From Acidilobaceae archaeon (GTDB lineage: Archaea; Thermoproteota; Thermoprotei_A; Sulfolobales; Acidilobaceae): 64,000 nt of DNA. The stretch lies in contig JANXEI010000001.1 of the NCBI GenBank assembly GCA_025058835.1, positions 314,561 to 378,560 of the forward strand, given 5' to 3'. Positions within the stretch are counted from its first letter, which is position 1. Each line of letters opens with the position of its first letter. Below, one piece after another: positions 18,258 to 26,284 of the stretch. Both the position numbers and the translations under genes were made by a program. The notes beneath the pieces are model-generated. The model saw only the letters and a list, made by a program, of their open reading frames with translations, was not told where the DNA came from and did no database searches.

Positions 18258-18318
18258 GGACGGTCAGTGCTACAATGGGTCGTCACTCTTCGGACTGCCC
18301 ATCGGACATCATCCCAAA
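18258..18318 (-). ncRNA. C/D box methylation guide sRNA, likely 16S rRNA target
   Basis: Read on the minus strand: C box ATGATGT (18312-18306), 12-base guide, D' box CCGA (18293-18290), 3-base spacer, C' box GTGACGA (18286-18280), 12-base guide and D box CTGA (18267-18264). The 12/3/12 spacing is the classic archaeal layout. The D guide is complementary to GCTACAATGG, which I recognise as part of a highly conserved 16S rRNA segment (E. coli numbering in the 1230s). A TATA-like AATATTA about 26 bases upstream suggests its own promoter. Confidence 0.82.
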
Positions 18319-18346
18319 GAGAACGGCTTGGGAGAGAGTAATATTG

Positions 18347-18889
18347 TTAATCGTCTTGAGCCTCTATTGCTTCGTTTACGGTCCTGTTAAAGCTTGCTAC
18401 GAAAGATATGAGGATGGCGCTAGCTAGCACTGTGTTGCTTAGCTGGGAGGGCTCTTTCGTCCAGCCTAACAGGTCAGCATAGATGCTAACCTCCTCCGGA
18501 GGCTCTGCCGGCTCGCCCCTCAGCGCTTTCTCTGCGTAAGAGAGGACAGCCTCTAGGCTCTCGGCACCCAGGGTCTCCACCAGCTCGAAGGCATCGACCA
18601 TCGGGTAGCCAATTGCCTCGAGTGCCTCAACGTAGGCAGGGTTCCTGTACCTAGCAATGGCCTCGTCAACAATTTCTGCAACAGCATCTAGCGCGTGGAT
18701 CCTCTCGCCTGGTCTCAGAGAGGCAGCTGCGGCAAGCAGATAGGAGACGAAACCCAGCTTCTCCTCTGCCGAAGCATCAAAGATCAGGGCCTCTCTCTCC
18801 GCATCCACTGCCACGCGAGGACACCGGTAAATGTAGTGCCGGGCCTGGATTAAGGGGGAAGGCAAGGAAATACCGGGCGTGAACCCCAA
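18347..18889 (-). CDS. Helical protein of unknown function
   Basis: Up to 180 residues, mostly alpha-helical and acidic, with a hydrophobic helix near the C-terminus (SNTVLASAILISFVASF) that could be buried or membrane-associated. The TTG at 18889 is the most upstream start, but no ribosome site precedes it and the first 25 residues look less regular; GTG codons at 18811 or 18805 are good alternatives. The upstream end touches a predicted C/D box sRNA. No family is recognised. Confidence 0.6.
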   Translation of the reverse strand: MGFTPGISLPSPLIQARHYIYRCPRVAVDAEREALIFDASAEEKLGFVSYLLAAAASLRPGERIHALDAVAEIVDEAIARYRNPAYVEALEAIGYPMVDAFELVETLGAESLEAVLSYAEKALRGEPAEPPEEVSIYADLLGWTKEPSQLSNTVLASAILISFVASFNRTVNEAIEAQDD

Positions 18890-18952
18890 TATCAGATGGA
18901 CTAGGACTCTTCATCGCGGCAGCTCAGAAGTCCGGGTTCTACTCCTCACCCG
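18890..18952 (-). ncRNA. Candidate C/D box methylation guide sRNA
   Basis: On the minus strand: C box GTGAGGA (18949-18943, one mismatch to consensus), 15-base guide, D' box CTGA (18927-18924), 6-base spacer, C' box GCGATGA (18917-18911), 15-base guide and D box CTGA (18895-18892). The layout is close to that of the candidate at 9434, including the same C' box. It fills the gap between the M29 aminopeptidase gene and the downstream helical protein. Targets were not identified. Confidence 0.55.
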
Positions 18953-18981
18953 GAGGAGAGAAGAAATAGGGGGTAATAGCT

Positions 18982-20091
18982 CTACAAGACCTCTTCTATG
19001 AACCTACCATTCTCGTACACGAGCTCTCCATCCGCATATACCCTAGCCTTAGTCATGTCCTTGATCATGTCCCAATGTATCGCAGATGTGTTCTTGCCTC
19101 CAGTCTTAGGATAGGAAGCTCCTAGGGCCAAGTGCATGGTGCCCCCTATCTTCTCGTCAAACAGTATCTGCTTGGTGTGCCTCTTTATGTCGTAGTTCAG
19201 CCCGAAGGCCGCCTCCCCAAGCCTCCTAGCTCCCTCGTCCACCTCCAGCATCTTCCTTAGGAACTCTTCGCCCTTGAGCGCTCTGGCCTCTATTACAGAT
19301 CCCCTCGAGAAACGGAGCCTCACCCCCTCTACCTCGTAGCCCCTCCACACGGCAGGGTAGGTGAAGGTGATGTGTCCCTCAGTGGCCTCCTCGACAGGAC
19401 CCGTGAAGACCTCCCCGCCGGGCATGTTCCTTTTGCCCTCGTCGTTTATCCATGTCCTCCCGTCCACCCTCAGCAACAAGTCGGTGTCCTCGTCCTTTAC
19501 TCTGAGCTCTGAGACCCTGGAGAGGAGAGCGACTATCTTCTCCTGGGACCTAGCTTGAGCTTGCCAGGCAGCTACCGGATCGGGCAGGTGGAGCTTGAGA
19601 GCCCGGGCTACGAACTCCTGATAGTCGATTATGGACATGTTGGCCTCCTGCGCCAGAGCTCTCGTGGGGTAGAGGGTGACGGTCCACCTCAGACTTCCCT
19701 CCCCATCCCTCCTCATGAATATCTCTGTAAGCGGCCTCAGGGCGTTGCTCCTCACCTTTAGCTTCTCCGGGTCTATGCTAATGAGAGGCTTCACGTGGGT
19801 GGAAGAAATTATACTGAAAGAGACGTTGACGTTCTCAGAGATGAACTTGTCTATGGGAGATAGGTACTCTAGCAACTCCACGGGGGCATTCCTGTAGAAT
19901 ATCTCCTGAAGCTCCTCGTCCTCGATCGCTAGCCTCGGGTACGCGCCAAGGGACACCACGCTCTTGTAGATCTCCTTGATAAGAGGCATGGCCTCGATGG
20001 AGGCCCGGATCTGGACCTCGTCCCCCTTTCTCACCTCTCCACAGTAACGAGTCAAGAGCTCCGCCTGCTTCCTCTCTATCATCACTAGCAC
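18982..20091 (-). CDS. M29-family metallo-aminopeptidase
   Basis: A thermophilic aminopeptidase of the AmpS/PepS/aminopeptidase T type, cytoplasmic and metal-dependent. At 369 residues it has the family length. Visible family features are NMPGGEVFTGPVEEATEGH (residues with metal-binding Glu), the LGEAAFGLNYDI stretch with a further Glu, and the C-terminal GGTMHLALGASYP ... SAIHWDMIKD segment with His and Asp ligands. The GTG start at 20091 is 27 bases from the centre of a minus-strand TATA element (ATATATTAAT), so the message is probably leaderless. Confidence 0.92.
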   Translation of the reverse strand: MLVMIERKQAELLTRYCGEVRKGDEVQIRASIEAMPLIKEIYKSVVSLGAYPRLAIEDEELQEIFYRNAPVELLEYLSPIDKFISENVNVSFSIISSTHVKPLISIDPEKLKVRSNALRPLTEIFMRRDGEGSLRWTVTLYPTRALAQEANMSIIDYQEFVARALKLHLPDPVAAWQAQARSQEKIVALLSRVSELRVKDEDTDLLLRVDGRTWINDEGKRNMPGGEVFTGPVEEATEGHITFTYPAVWRGYEVEGVRLRFSRGSVIEARALKGEEFLRKMLEVDEGARRLGEAAFGLNYDIKRHTKQILFDEKIGGTMHLALGASYPKTGGKNTSAIHWDMIKDMTKARVYADGELVYENGRFIEEVL

Positions 20092-20164
20092 CGCTCTGCC
20101 TGTCTCTTCAGAATTAATATATCGTTGATGTGTTATGAAAAATTCAAAGAGCAGCCTGTCGCAA

Positions 20165-20225
20165 GATATATATTACTCAGATATTAGTTTCCATCAAACT
20201 CCCTCTAGGCTGAAAAGGTGGTAGG
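20165..20225 (+). promoter_or_regulatory. Promoter and ribosome site of the sulfide:quinone oxidoreductase gene
   Basis: A strong TATA box, GATATATATTA (20165-20175), predicts transcription from about 20197. The leader of about 28 bases ends in AAGGTGGTAGG just before the ATG. Most genes in this window have shorter or no leaders, so this is a comparatively strong, canonical expression unit. A separate TATA at 20113-20122 serves the divergent aminopeptidase. Confidence 0.65.
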
Positions 20226-21374
20226 ATGAAGAGAGTCGTCGTCCTGGGAGGAGGAATAGGAGGGCTGGTGACAGCATATAACGTCGCCAAGAAGCTGCAC
20301 CCCGAGGAGGGAGAGGTCGTAATGATAGACAGGACAGGCTACCACCTCTTTATGCCGAGCCTGCCGTGGGTGGCAATGGGCATTAGGGAGCCTAGAGACA
20401 TCATGAGGCCCCTGAAGATACTGGAGAAGAAGAGGATCAAGGTGTTGGTGGACGAGGTGAAGCTCATAAAGCCAGAGGAGCACCTTGTTGCAACGAATAC
20501 GACAAAGCTGAACTACGACTACCTCGTAGTTTCCCTGGGCAGCATTCCCCGGGAGGACCTGATACCCAGCAATGACCCTAACGTCTGCACGCCCTGGACT
20601 ACTGATGGAGCAATGAACTGCAGGAAGCTCCTCCGTAACTTCAAGAAGGGCACTATCCTCATCACTCCGGTCTCCTGGCCCTACAAATGCCCTCCGGCTC
20701 CCTTCGAGGTAGCGTTCCTCACCAAGTACCTTATGGACCAGAGGGGCGCTACTGACGTGAAGGTAAAGGTGGCTCACTTCTGGAAGGTCCCCATGGAGCC
20801 TTTCGGGCCCGTGATTCAGGAGGGCTTCAAGAAGATGCTCGACCAGATCGGCATAGAGTTCGTGGGCGGAGTGCAAGTCGAGAAGTTCGAGAACGGCACT
20901 CTGTACACAAAGTCTGGAGAGAAGATTAAGTATGACATGGCTATTGCTGTTCCCCCACACCTGCCCCCTGAGCCCATCATTGAGTCTGGCCTATCCAACC
21001 CGCAGGCTTTCAACTTCATGAAGGTAGACAAGAAGAGTCTCAAGCTACCGGGTTACGACAACGTTTATGGTATTGGGGACGTGGTGGCCCCAAGCCTGAA
21101 CCTGGGCATGGGCGGCGTCTTCGCCCACTTCCAGGGAGAGCATGTGGCATCGGCCATAGTGGATGACATCAGGGGCTCCTATGTGGGCGACGACTACAAC
21201 AAAGGAGGTCTCTGTATAGCGGACCTGGGATACATGGGCACTGTGGCATATTGTGATTTCACCAAGAGAATCTACCAAGGCACCTTCCCTGACTGCGTCA
21301 TGCTCGGCGGTGGTAAGGCTCTAAGGGTACTGAAGTTTGCATTTGAGAAGTTCTGGCTAACTAAGTTCTTCTGA
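20226..21374 (+). CDS. sqr: Sulfide:quinone oxidoreductase-like flavoprotein
   Basis: A membrane-associated FAD enzyme that is likely to oxidise sulfide to polysulfide and pass electrons to quinone. The N-terminal dinucleotide fold begins VVVLGGGIGGL (4-14). The C-terminal FAD motif NVYGIGDV is at 279-286. Cys121, Cys155 and a C-terminal cysteine (330 or 343) fit the three redox cysteines of archaeal Sqr. At 382 residues the length is normal, and the last helix (LKFAFEKFWLTKFF) is an amphipathic membrane anchor candidate. It is followed after one base by a DUF1641 gene. A quinone-linked sulfur metabolism is implied. Confidence 0.88.
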   Translation: MKRVVVLGGGIGGLVTAYNVAKKLHPEEGEVVMIDRTGYHLFMPSLPWVAMGIREPRDIMRPLKILEKKRIKVLVDEVKLIKPEEHLVATNTTKLNYDYLVVSLGSIPREDLIPSNDPNVCTPWTTDGAMNCRKLLRNFKKGTILITPVSWPYKCPPAPFEVAFLTKYLMDQRGATDVKVKVAHFWKVPMEPFGPVIQEGFKKMLDQIGIEFVGGVQVEKFENGTLYTKSGEKIKYDMAIAVPPHLPPEPIIESGLSNPQAFNFMKVDKKSLKLPGYDNVYGIGDVVAPSLNLGMGGVFAHFQGEHVASAIVDDIRGSYVGDDYNKGGLCIADLGYMGTVAYCDFTKRIYQGTFPDCVMLGGGKALRVLKFAFEKFWLTKFF

Positions 21375-21375
21375 G

Positions 21376-21885
21376 GTGACTGTAGTAATGCCCCAGAAGT
21401 GGGAATCGTTGCTCTCGCTCGCGGAGAACCTGAAGGAGGAAGATATAGAGGAAGTCGAGAAGACTCTCAAGGAGGTAGACGTAAAGGCCGTAGCCATGCT
21501 CCTCAAAGAGCTCTCAGATAACGCCGAGGCCATATCTGACCTGATCAGGTTTGCCAAGGCCCTGCGGGAGTCTGGTACTCTAGCATTGCTTGAAGCGATC
21601 GTGGAGAGCACGGACGAGAACTTTAATGCCCTGTTGAGGCCAGGGGCTATGAAAGCTATAGGTAACTTTGCAGCCCTCGCCTACATGATATCCCTCTTCA
21701 ACAACGTAACGCTCATGAAGGCAGCTGAGACCACTCCTAAGTGCGTGGACAGAGCTGTGAGCGAGGCCTCTCAAAACATGAAGCCAATAGGCATCCTGGA
21801 GCTCATCAGAATACTCAGGAGCCCTGAGTTTGGTGCTGCCCTCAGAGGCCTCCACTCTACCTTGAAGTGCTTTAGCGGTAAGTAG
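21376..21885 (+). CDS. DUF1641 family protein, partner of Sqr
   Basis: An all-helical protein of 169 residues. DUF1641 proteins are often encoded next to sulfide:quinone oxidoreductases or formate dehydrogenases, and this one starts one base after the sqr stop. The core DNAEAISDLIRFAKALRESGTLALLEAIVE and the FGAALRGLH segment near the end are typical. The first start is GTG at 21376; an ATG four codons later is possible. Two or three cysteines occur late in the protein. Function unknown; probably an accessory or docking subunit for Sqr. Confidence 0.82.
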   Translation: MTVVMPQKWESLLSLAENLKEEDIEEVEKTLKEVDVKAVAMLLKELSDNAEAISDLIRFAKALRESGTLALLEAIVESTDENFNALLRPGAMKAIGNFAALAYMISLFNNVTLMKAAETTPKCVDRAVSEASQNMKPIGILELIRILRSPEFGAALRGLHSTLKCFSGK

Positions 21886-22357
21886 GCCTTCTACGTATTT
21901 CCTTCAGGTCATCGCACTTCTTTTTCATCCTTTCCTTGGCAAAGCATTGTGGCTCTGGCCTCTCATCGTCCACGATCAGAGCCCTTGCCAGGACGGCCTC
22001 CCCTTTCTTCGTCTTCACTATGGGGCCGTAGATAGTAACGTTGTTCCCTACCAGCTGCTCAGGCTCCCTCACAATGTTCTGCGGCAAGAACACGGTCACT
22101 CTTTTCCCATCTTCCAATGTCAATACGTTGCCCTTTCTCAAACCCTTAACCTCCACGACTCTTCCGTGCATTACCACTGGCTCCTCGAGACGAGAGACGA
22201 CAAGAACAGACTTGACGTATTTTGGAGCCTCTAGGAGCTCTGTCTCGTTAGAGGCTAGAGGCTCACTCTCCGAGGGCTCTATCGGGTAATAGTAAAGGGA
22301 GAGGAAGAAGACCCCCACGGGGAACAGGAGGAGGAGAACTATCTCGATCTTGTTCAC
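21872..22357 (-). CDS. Membrane-anchored OB-fold-like protein
   Basis: 161 residues. One N-terminal transmembrane helix (about residues 5-25, LLLLFPVGVFFLSLYYY), then a linker, then a beta-rich domain with VVMHGRVVEVKGLRKGNVLTLED and NNVTIYGPIVKTKKG, the pattern of a short OB fold of the kind found in exported stress or nucleic-acid-binding proteins. The C-terminus is basic with two cysteines. The domain is likely to face outside. It lies downstream of a second exported beta-rich protein (22407-22859) on the same strand; a TATA-like CTTTTAACT near 22392 may give it its own promoter. Confidence 0.72.
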   Translation of the reverse strand: MNKIEIVLLLLFPVGVFFLSLYYYPIEPSESEPLASNETELLEAPKYVKSVLVVSRLEEPVVMHGRVVEVKGLRKGNVLTLEDGKRVTVFLPQNIVREPEQLVGNNVTIYGPIVKTKKGEAVLARALIVDDERPEPQCFAKERMKKKCDDLKEIRRRPTYR

Positions 22358-22406
22358 GGAAGCCCCAGAAAAAAGGGAGGAAAGAGAGTTAAAAGAAGTT
22401 ATGACC

Positions 22407-22859
22407 TCATCCCCTCATGAAGAACCTCGGAACCTGGTAGGTCTGGCCGTCGACGGCTATGGAAAGCACCATGTATATACCAGATCTCTTGCTCTGGGCT
22501 ATGACAGCAGACACTTCCTCCCCTACCTCTATGTTCCTGTATATCCAGCCGCCGAACACGAGCACTCCGTCGCTGACCCTTACGTAAAATCTGTGAAGCC
22601 TCAGTTCATAGCTCTGACCGTCTTGCGCTACTACAGTAAAGGTCCTCCTTGTAGCGTTGATGGCTGAGACCTTACCCTTGATCTCTATCAGCGTGATGCT
22701 AACGTTCTCCTTCTGCCTCTTGCCGCCCTTTGCCACAGCCTTAGCCTCCGGCTCCTTCCCCTCTCCGGCCATCTTCCAGGGCTTCGCCGCAGCCGCAAGA
22801 CCTCCTATCGCTACCAGGAGCAGCAGGACGAGGCCTGCTGCAACCAGAGACGTCCTCAC
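22407..22859 (-). CDS. Exported beta-rich (OB/DUF5666-like) protein
   Basis: 150 residues with a clear signal peptide or anchor: basic start, a hydrophobic run of about 20 residues and an AAA site near residue 24. A charged Lys/Glu-rich linker follows, then a beta domain: IEIKGKVSAINATRRTFTV, QDGQSYELRLHRF, VGEEVSAVI, MVLSIAVDGQTY. The repeated strand pattern resembles small exported OB-like domains (DUF5666 type). It probably works outside the membrane. It shares strand and neighbourhood with another anchored OB-like protein and a prepilin peptidase. Confidence 0.7.
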   Translation of the reverse strand: MRTSLVAAGLVLLLLVAIGGLAAAAKPWKMAGEGKEPEAKAVAKGGKRQKENVSITLIEIKGKVSAINATRRTFTVVAQDGQSYELRLHRFYVRVSDGVLVFGGWIYRNIEVGEEVSAVIAQSKRSGIYMVLSIAVDGQTYQVPRFFMRG

Positions 22860-22899
22860 CGCCTTTCACCTGTCATGTATCTCCACAAGAACGCCATAT

Positions 22900-23577
22900 T
22901 TAAGGTAAGCTCACGAAATGTGAGTATCCTAAGGCCTTCAGTACCAAGCGAATGGGCATGTCTCCTATGAGCAGAACGAGGAGGAGGCCTATGGCGAGGT
23001 AGGCTATGTAAGGATGGCCAGGAGAGACCCTGACCTTTGCTGCGAGGTCTCCTCCCGAAACTCTCATGAGGATCTCGCGGGGATCTTCCTCTCTGCAGCT
23101 CTCCCCGCTTACCCCCCACCAGCGCAGGGCTGGGTCCTCTAGCAGCCTTTTCACCTCCACCTCATGACTTATCGCAAATATGCAGCCCAGGCTGAGGGAG
23201 CGGCAGAAACGGTAGTTGTAGTAAACCTGGGCCAGAACGGAGGGAGCAGCAGAGTAGATTACCGCGAGATAGAGAGAGGGGAAAATGGTTCCCACGGGCG
23301 ACATAACAGCAACGAAGAGCATAGCTAGCACGTCAGCCCCTCCCATAATACAGAACCTATAGAGCACGTATGCCACTGCGACCACGAGCAGAGACAGGAG
23401 CATGGAAAGGATATACGTGAGGGAGTCAGAGAGGGCCGTAAGGAGCGCCAACGGAGCGCCCGGGATACTCGCCGCTAGCCATAGGCGCGGGTCTACTTCC
23501 CTCGTCCTGATGTCGCTAATCCCAGCGTAGAGCATCACCAAAGTCACGTATGCAAGAGCCACCGAATGTACCTCCAA
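22900..23577 (-). CDS. Prepilin/preflagellin peptidase, A24 family
   Basis: A polytopic membrane aspartic protease that removes the class III signal peptide from archaeal pilins, archaellins and sugar-binding proteins. The two catalytic aspartates are visible in SDIRTREVDP (near residue 21) and IMGGADVLA (the GxGD equivalent, near residue 81). There are about six hydrophobic segments, and a cytoplasmic loop near 135-175 is larger than in PibD. At 225 residues it fits the archaeal enzymes. No pilin genes are next to it, though the two exported proteins downstream could be functional neighbours. TTG start. Confidence 0.85.
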   Translation of the reverse strand: MEVHSVALAYVTLVMLYAGISDIRTREVDPRLWLAASIPGAPLALLTALSDSLTYILSMLLSLLVVAVAYVLYRFCIMGGADVLAMLFVAVMSPVGTIFPSLYLAVIYSAAPSVLAQVYYNYRFCRSLSLGCIFAISHEVEVKRLLEDPALRWWGVSGESCREEDPREILMRVSGGDLAAKVRVSPGHPYIAYLAIGLLLVLLIGDMPIRLVLKALGYSHFVSLP

Positions 23578-23610
23578 ATTCGATCCCCGGAGGAAGTGAG
23601 GAGTACTTAT

Positions 23611-23618
23611 CTATATAG
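23611..23618. promoter_or_regulatory. TATA-like element between the prepilin peptidase and acidic protein genes
   Basis: CTATATAG is a perfect palindrome in the 93-base gap between divergent starts at 23577 and 23671. It predicts a 12-base leader for the minus gene and about 30 bases for the plus gene. A second element, TTTTTATT at 23628-23635, could serve the plus gene with a leader of about 14 bases. Confidence 0.5.
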
Positions 23619-23670
23619 CGAGAAACGTTTTTATTCCCTCCAGAACTCCGAGAACGTGAAGTGAGAGAGG

Positions 23671-23820
23671 ATGGCAAGGAGAAAGTTCGAAGAAGAGGAG
23701 GAATACGAAGAGGAGTTTGACGAGGAAGAGCTAGAGGAAGAGGAAGAAGAAGAGGAGTACTGGGAAGAGGAAGAGGAGGAAGAGTACTGGGAGGAGGAAG
23801 AGGAGGAAGAGGAAGAGTAA
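23671..23820 (+). CDS. Tiny, extremely acidic protein (49 aa)
   Basis: An ATG-started frame of 49 codons ending in TAA. After a basic N-terminus (MARRKF) the protein is almost only glutamate, with a few Tyr and Trp in a repeating pattern: two YW pairs separated by runs of seven Glu. The glutamate codons mix GAA and GAG, so this is not a simple DNA repeat. GAGAGAGG precedes the ATG and a TATA element lies at a suitable distance. Such proteins can mimic nucleic acid, bind metal or chaperone basic proteins; none of these is shown. I recognise no family. Confidence 0.72.
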   Translation: MARRKFEEEEEYEEEFDEEELEEEEEEEEYWEEEEEEEYWEEEEEEEEE

Positions 23821-23836
23821 TACTTCTCTGACTTCC

Positions 23837-25117
23837 CTATAGATTTGTTTTACCTCTTATGTCAAAGAAAGTGTAGTCGGTTATCTCTACCCTCACCCAC
23901 CTGCCATAGGGCACTGGTGGGCTCACTACTACTGGAATATAGTTCCTCATCCTGGCAGTCACTGTGCCCTCCCTATGACCCCTCTCCGTCACCAGAGCCT
24001 CTACTCTCTTTCCATAGTACGAGCCCATCACAGAGAGCCCTATCTCCTCTATTACAGCGTTGAGCAGCTTGCTCCTCGCTTTTTTCACGCCATCTGGCAC
24101 CTGGGGCATGGCAGCAGCCCTGGTGTGGGGCCTTATGCTATATTGGGCAAGGTGGACCTTCTCGAACCTCAACTCCCTCACTAACTTCACAGTGTTCTCG
24201 AAGGCCTCCTCATCCTCTCCCGGATGTCCCACGATTATGTCTGTGGCTATCATGGCATCGGGGTACTTCGACTTAATCTTTCTGTGGAGCTCCTTGTACT
24301 CCTCTACTGTGTACTTCCTGTTCATGGCCTTCAGGACTTCGTCGTCGCCGCTCTGTACCGGCAGGTGGAAGTACTTGAAAACCCTCTCGTCCTGGTAGGC
24401 CTCCAGGAGATCGTCTATTATCTCGAGGGCAAGATCTGGGGTCATCATCCCCACTCTTAGCATGTAGTCCCCCTCTACTCCCTCCAGAATAGACCGGAGA
24501 AGGTCTGGTAACATAGGTCTCTTAGCCAGGTCCCATCCGTAGGCTCCCACGTCCACGCCTGTTAGCCTGATTTCCACTACTCCCCTTGAGACGAGTTCCC
24601 TCACCAGCTCCACTATCTGCCTGGGCGCGTAGCTCTTTATTTGCCTTCGCGCCACCTTCGTTATGCAGAAGCTGCAGTCGCCGAGACAGCCCTCCTGGAT
24701 CATTATCGAAGCATTCGCGTCTCTCGGAGAGATGAGGGGGAGGGAGGAGGTATCTCTCGAGCCCTCCAGGAGGACCTCTCTCTGCCCGCTCTCTACGACC
24801 TCGAGCACTTTGGTGACGTTCTGAGGCGAGAGGAGGCTCGCCTTGGGAGCTACCCTTGCTACTAGCCCCGGCCTCGCTTTCGCAAGACAGCCCATGACTA
24901 CCATCTTTTTCGAGGGGAACCTACTCGCCAGCTCTTGAAGCCTCTCCGCAATCCTCTGCTCTGTGTCAAGCCTTACTGCACACGTGTTCACTAACAAGCA
25001 GTCCGCCTCCTCAGGCGTAGAAACCCTTACATGTCCCCCTCTACTAAGCATGCTCTCTGCGACGGCGCTGTCGAACTCGGAGAGGGAGCAGCCGTACGTT
25101 TCTATGTAGTACTTCAC
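23837..25117 (-). CDS. tRNA methylthiotransferase (MtaB/CDKAL1-like, ms2t6A)
   Basis: A radical SAM enzyme expected to add a methylthio group to t6A at tRNA position 37. The N-terminal UPF0004 domain holds Cys10, Cys46 and Cys77 for one 4Fe-4S cluster; the radical SAM motif is Cys144, Cys148 and Cys151 in [10 protein letters not shown]-terminal TRAM domain (about 365-426) should bind tRNA. At 426 residues it fits the archaeal/eukaryotic branch. It would act on the product of the KEOPS pathway, of which Pcc1 is encoded at 47 kb. The 3' end lies 16 bases from the convergent acidic-protein gene. Confidence 0.92.
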   Translation of the reverse strand: MKYYIETYGCSLSEFDSAVAESMLSRGGHVRVSTPEEADCLLVNTCAVRLDTEQRIAERLQELASRFPSKKMVVMGCLAKARPGLVARVAPKASLLSPQNVTKVLEVVESGQREVLLEGSRDTSSLPLISPRDANASIMIQEGCLGDCSFCITKVARRQIKSYAPRQIVELVRELVSRGVVEIRLTGVDVGAYGWDLAKRPMLPDLLRSILEGVEGDYMLRVGMMTPDLALEIIDDLLEAYQDERVFKYFHLPVQSGDDEVLKAMNRKYTVEEYKELHRKIKSKYPDAMIATDIIVGHPGEDEEAFENTVKLVRELRFEKVHLAQYSIRPHTRAAAMPQVPDGVKKARSKLLNAVIEEIGLSVMGSYYGKRVEALVTERGHREGTVTARMRNYIPVVVSPPVPYGRWVRVEITDYTFFDIRGKTNL

Positions 25118-25193
25118 TTCTACCCGATTAGCACCTGATGTTAACAGTTTAAAGTCTCACCTAGTATACCAGTGGGGGTCCCCGTTGAGAGAC

Positions 25194-26105
25194 ATGCGTG
25201 GGAGGGACGTCCTATCCATACTTGATTTCGGAAGGGAGGACCTAGAGGGCCTCTTCGAGTATGCAGACATAATCAGAAAGAGAGGAGTTTCAGGGAGGCC
25301 TTTGCAGGGAAAGGTCATGGCCCTTGCATTCTTCGAGCCCTCCACTCGCACTAGGCTCAGCTTCGAGACCGCAATGAAGAGGCTCGGAGGAGACGCGATA
25401 GGCTTCACGAGCGAGGAGGGAACGAGCATAGAAAAAGGGGAGAGCTATGTGGACACGATTAGGATGCTCGATGCCTACTCGGACGTTATCGTTGTGAGGC
25501 ACAAGTACGATGGCGCAGCTAAGCTCGCAGCGGAGGTAGCAGAAAACCCGGTCATAAACGGAGGCGATGGGAAACAACACCATCCAACGCAGGCCATGAT
25601 CGATTTGTACACCCTGAAGACTCTGTTTGGAACAGTGGACGGGCTAACTATAGGCGTCTTGGGGGACCTCAAGTACGGAAGGGCTGCCTCCAGCTTCATC
25701 CTGGGCCTCACGCACTTCAGGCCGAAGAAGGTGTGCCTCATCTCTCCGCCGCAGCTGGCAGCACGGAGGGAAGTGCTCGATCAAGCCAGGGAGAGGGGGC
25801 TCCCTTACGAAGAAGTGGTCTCTCTAGATGAGGTTATTGGGGACCTCGATGCTCTCTACGTGACCAGGATACAGAAAGAGAGGTTCCCGGACGTGGAAGA
25901 ATACGAGAAGGTGAAGGGAGCTTATGTAGTAACGCTCGAGCTGCTGCAGAAGAAGGCCAAGCGCGACTTGAAGATCCTGCACCCGCTCCCTAAGGTAGAG
26001 GAGATAGACCCCCGCGTCGATCAAACCCACTACGCCTCCTACTATGAGCAGGCGAGGCTGGGAGTTCCCTTGAGACAGGCTCTCTTACTAAAGCTCCTTG
26101 AGTAA
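25194..26105 (+). CDS. pyrB: Aspartate carbamoyltransferase catalytic subunit
   Basis: Joins carbamoyl phosphate and aspartate in the second step of pyrimidine synthesis. The carbamoyl phosphate motif [13 protein letters not shown], the KGES segment, the HPTQAMID stretch and the [10 protein letters not shown] loop are all present. A TTG at 25185 is also in frame, but the ATG at 25194 gives [11 protein letters not shown], the usual beginning of the family. A TTTAAA box at 25148-25153 predicts a short leader. Its regulatory partner pyrI lies 3.6 kb away on the other strand, together with pyrC and pyrD. Confidence 0.95.
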   Translation: MRGRDVLSILDFGREDLEGLFEYADIIRKRGVSGRPLQGKVMALAFFEPSTRTRLSFETAMKRLGGDAIGFTSEEGTSIEKGESYVDTIRMLDAYSDVIVVRHKYDGAAKLAAEVAENPVINGGDGKQHHPTQAMIDLYTLKTLFGTVDGLTIGVLGDLKYGRAASSFILGLTHFRPKKVCLISPPQLAARREVLDQARERGLPYEEVVSLDEVIGDLDALYVTRIQKERFPDVEEYEKVKGAYVVTLELLQKKAKRDLKILHPLPKVEEIDPRVDQTHYASYYEQARLGVPLRQALLLKLLE

Positions 26106-26179
26106 CCTCAGTAGTATATTAGTAGACTATTAGCTGTCTCTAATAAAGTTATCATATATTTTTAATTGTCGAGATTTAG

Positions 26180-26284
26180 CAGGACACATCCGGTGAGGGG
26201 AGTGCGCGGAGGCCCGAAGGCAAAGCCCGGAGTTCCCTTCCCGGACCCAGCTCTCTGAAGCGCCTAGACCTTCTTCTCTTTTTC
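26180..26284 (+). ncRNA. Candidate structured non-coding RNA
   Basis: The gap after pyrB contains a TATA element (CATATATTTTTA, 26153-26164), then about 90 bases that are much more GC-rich than the flanks, then a pyrimidine-rich run (CTTCTCTTTTT, 26271-26281) like an archaeal terminator. The GC-rich part can form a long hairpin: TCCGG...CCGGA at its base continued by GAGGGGA/TCCCTTC with one mismatch, and an inner GCC-CGAA-GGC loop. It fits no RNA class I know: not tRNA, 5S, RNase P or a clear C/D or H/ACA guide. Confidence 0.45.

Noticed and set aside
23690-23820. GAG/GAA-rich tract as a simple DNA repeat
   Set aside because: Codons alternate irregularly, Tyr/Trp codons are spaced regularly, and a start, stop and promoter are present, so a coding gene explains it better.
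26180-26284. 5S rRNA, SRP RNA or H/ACA guide as identity of the structured RNA
   Set aside because: Length and the absence of the conserved 5S loops, SRP helix 8 or a terminal ACA do not fit any of them.
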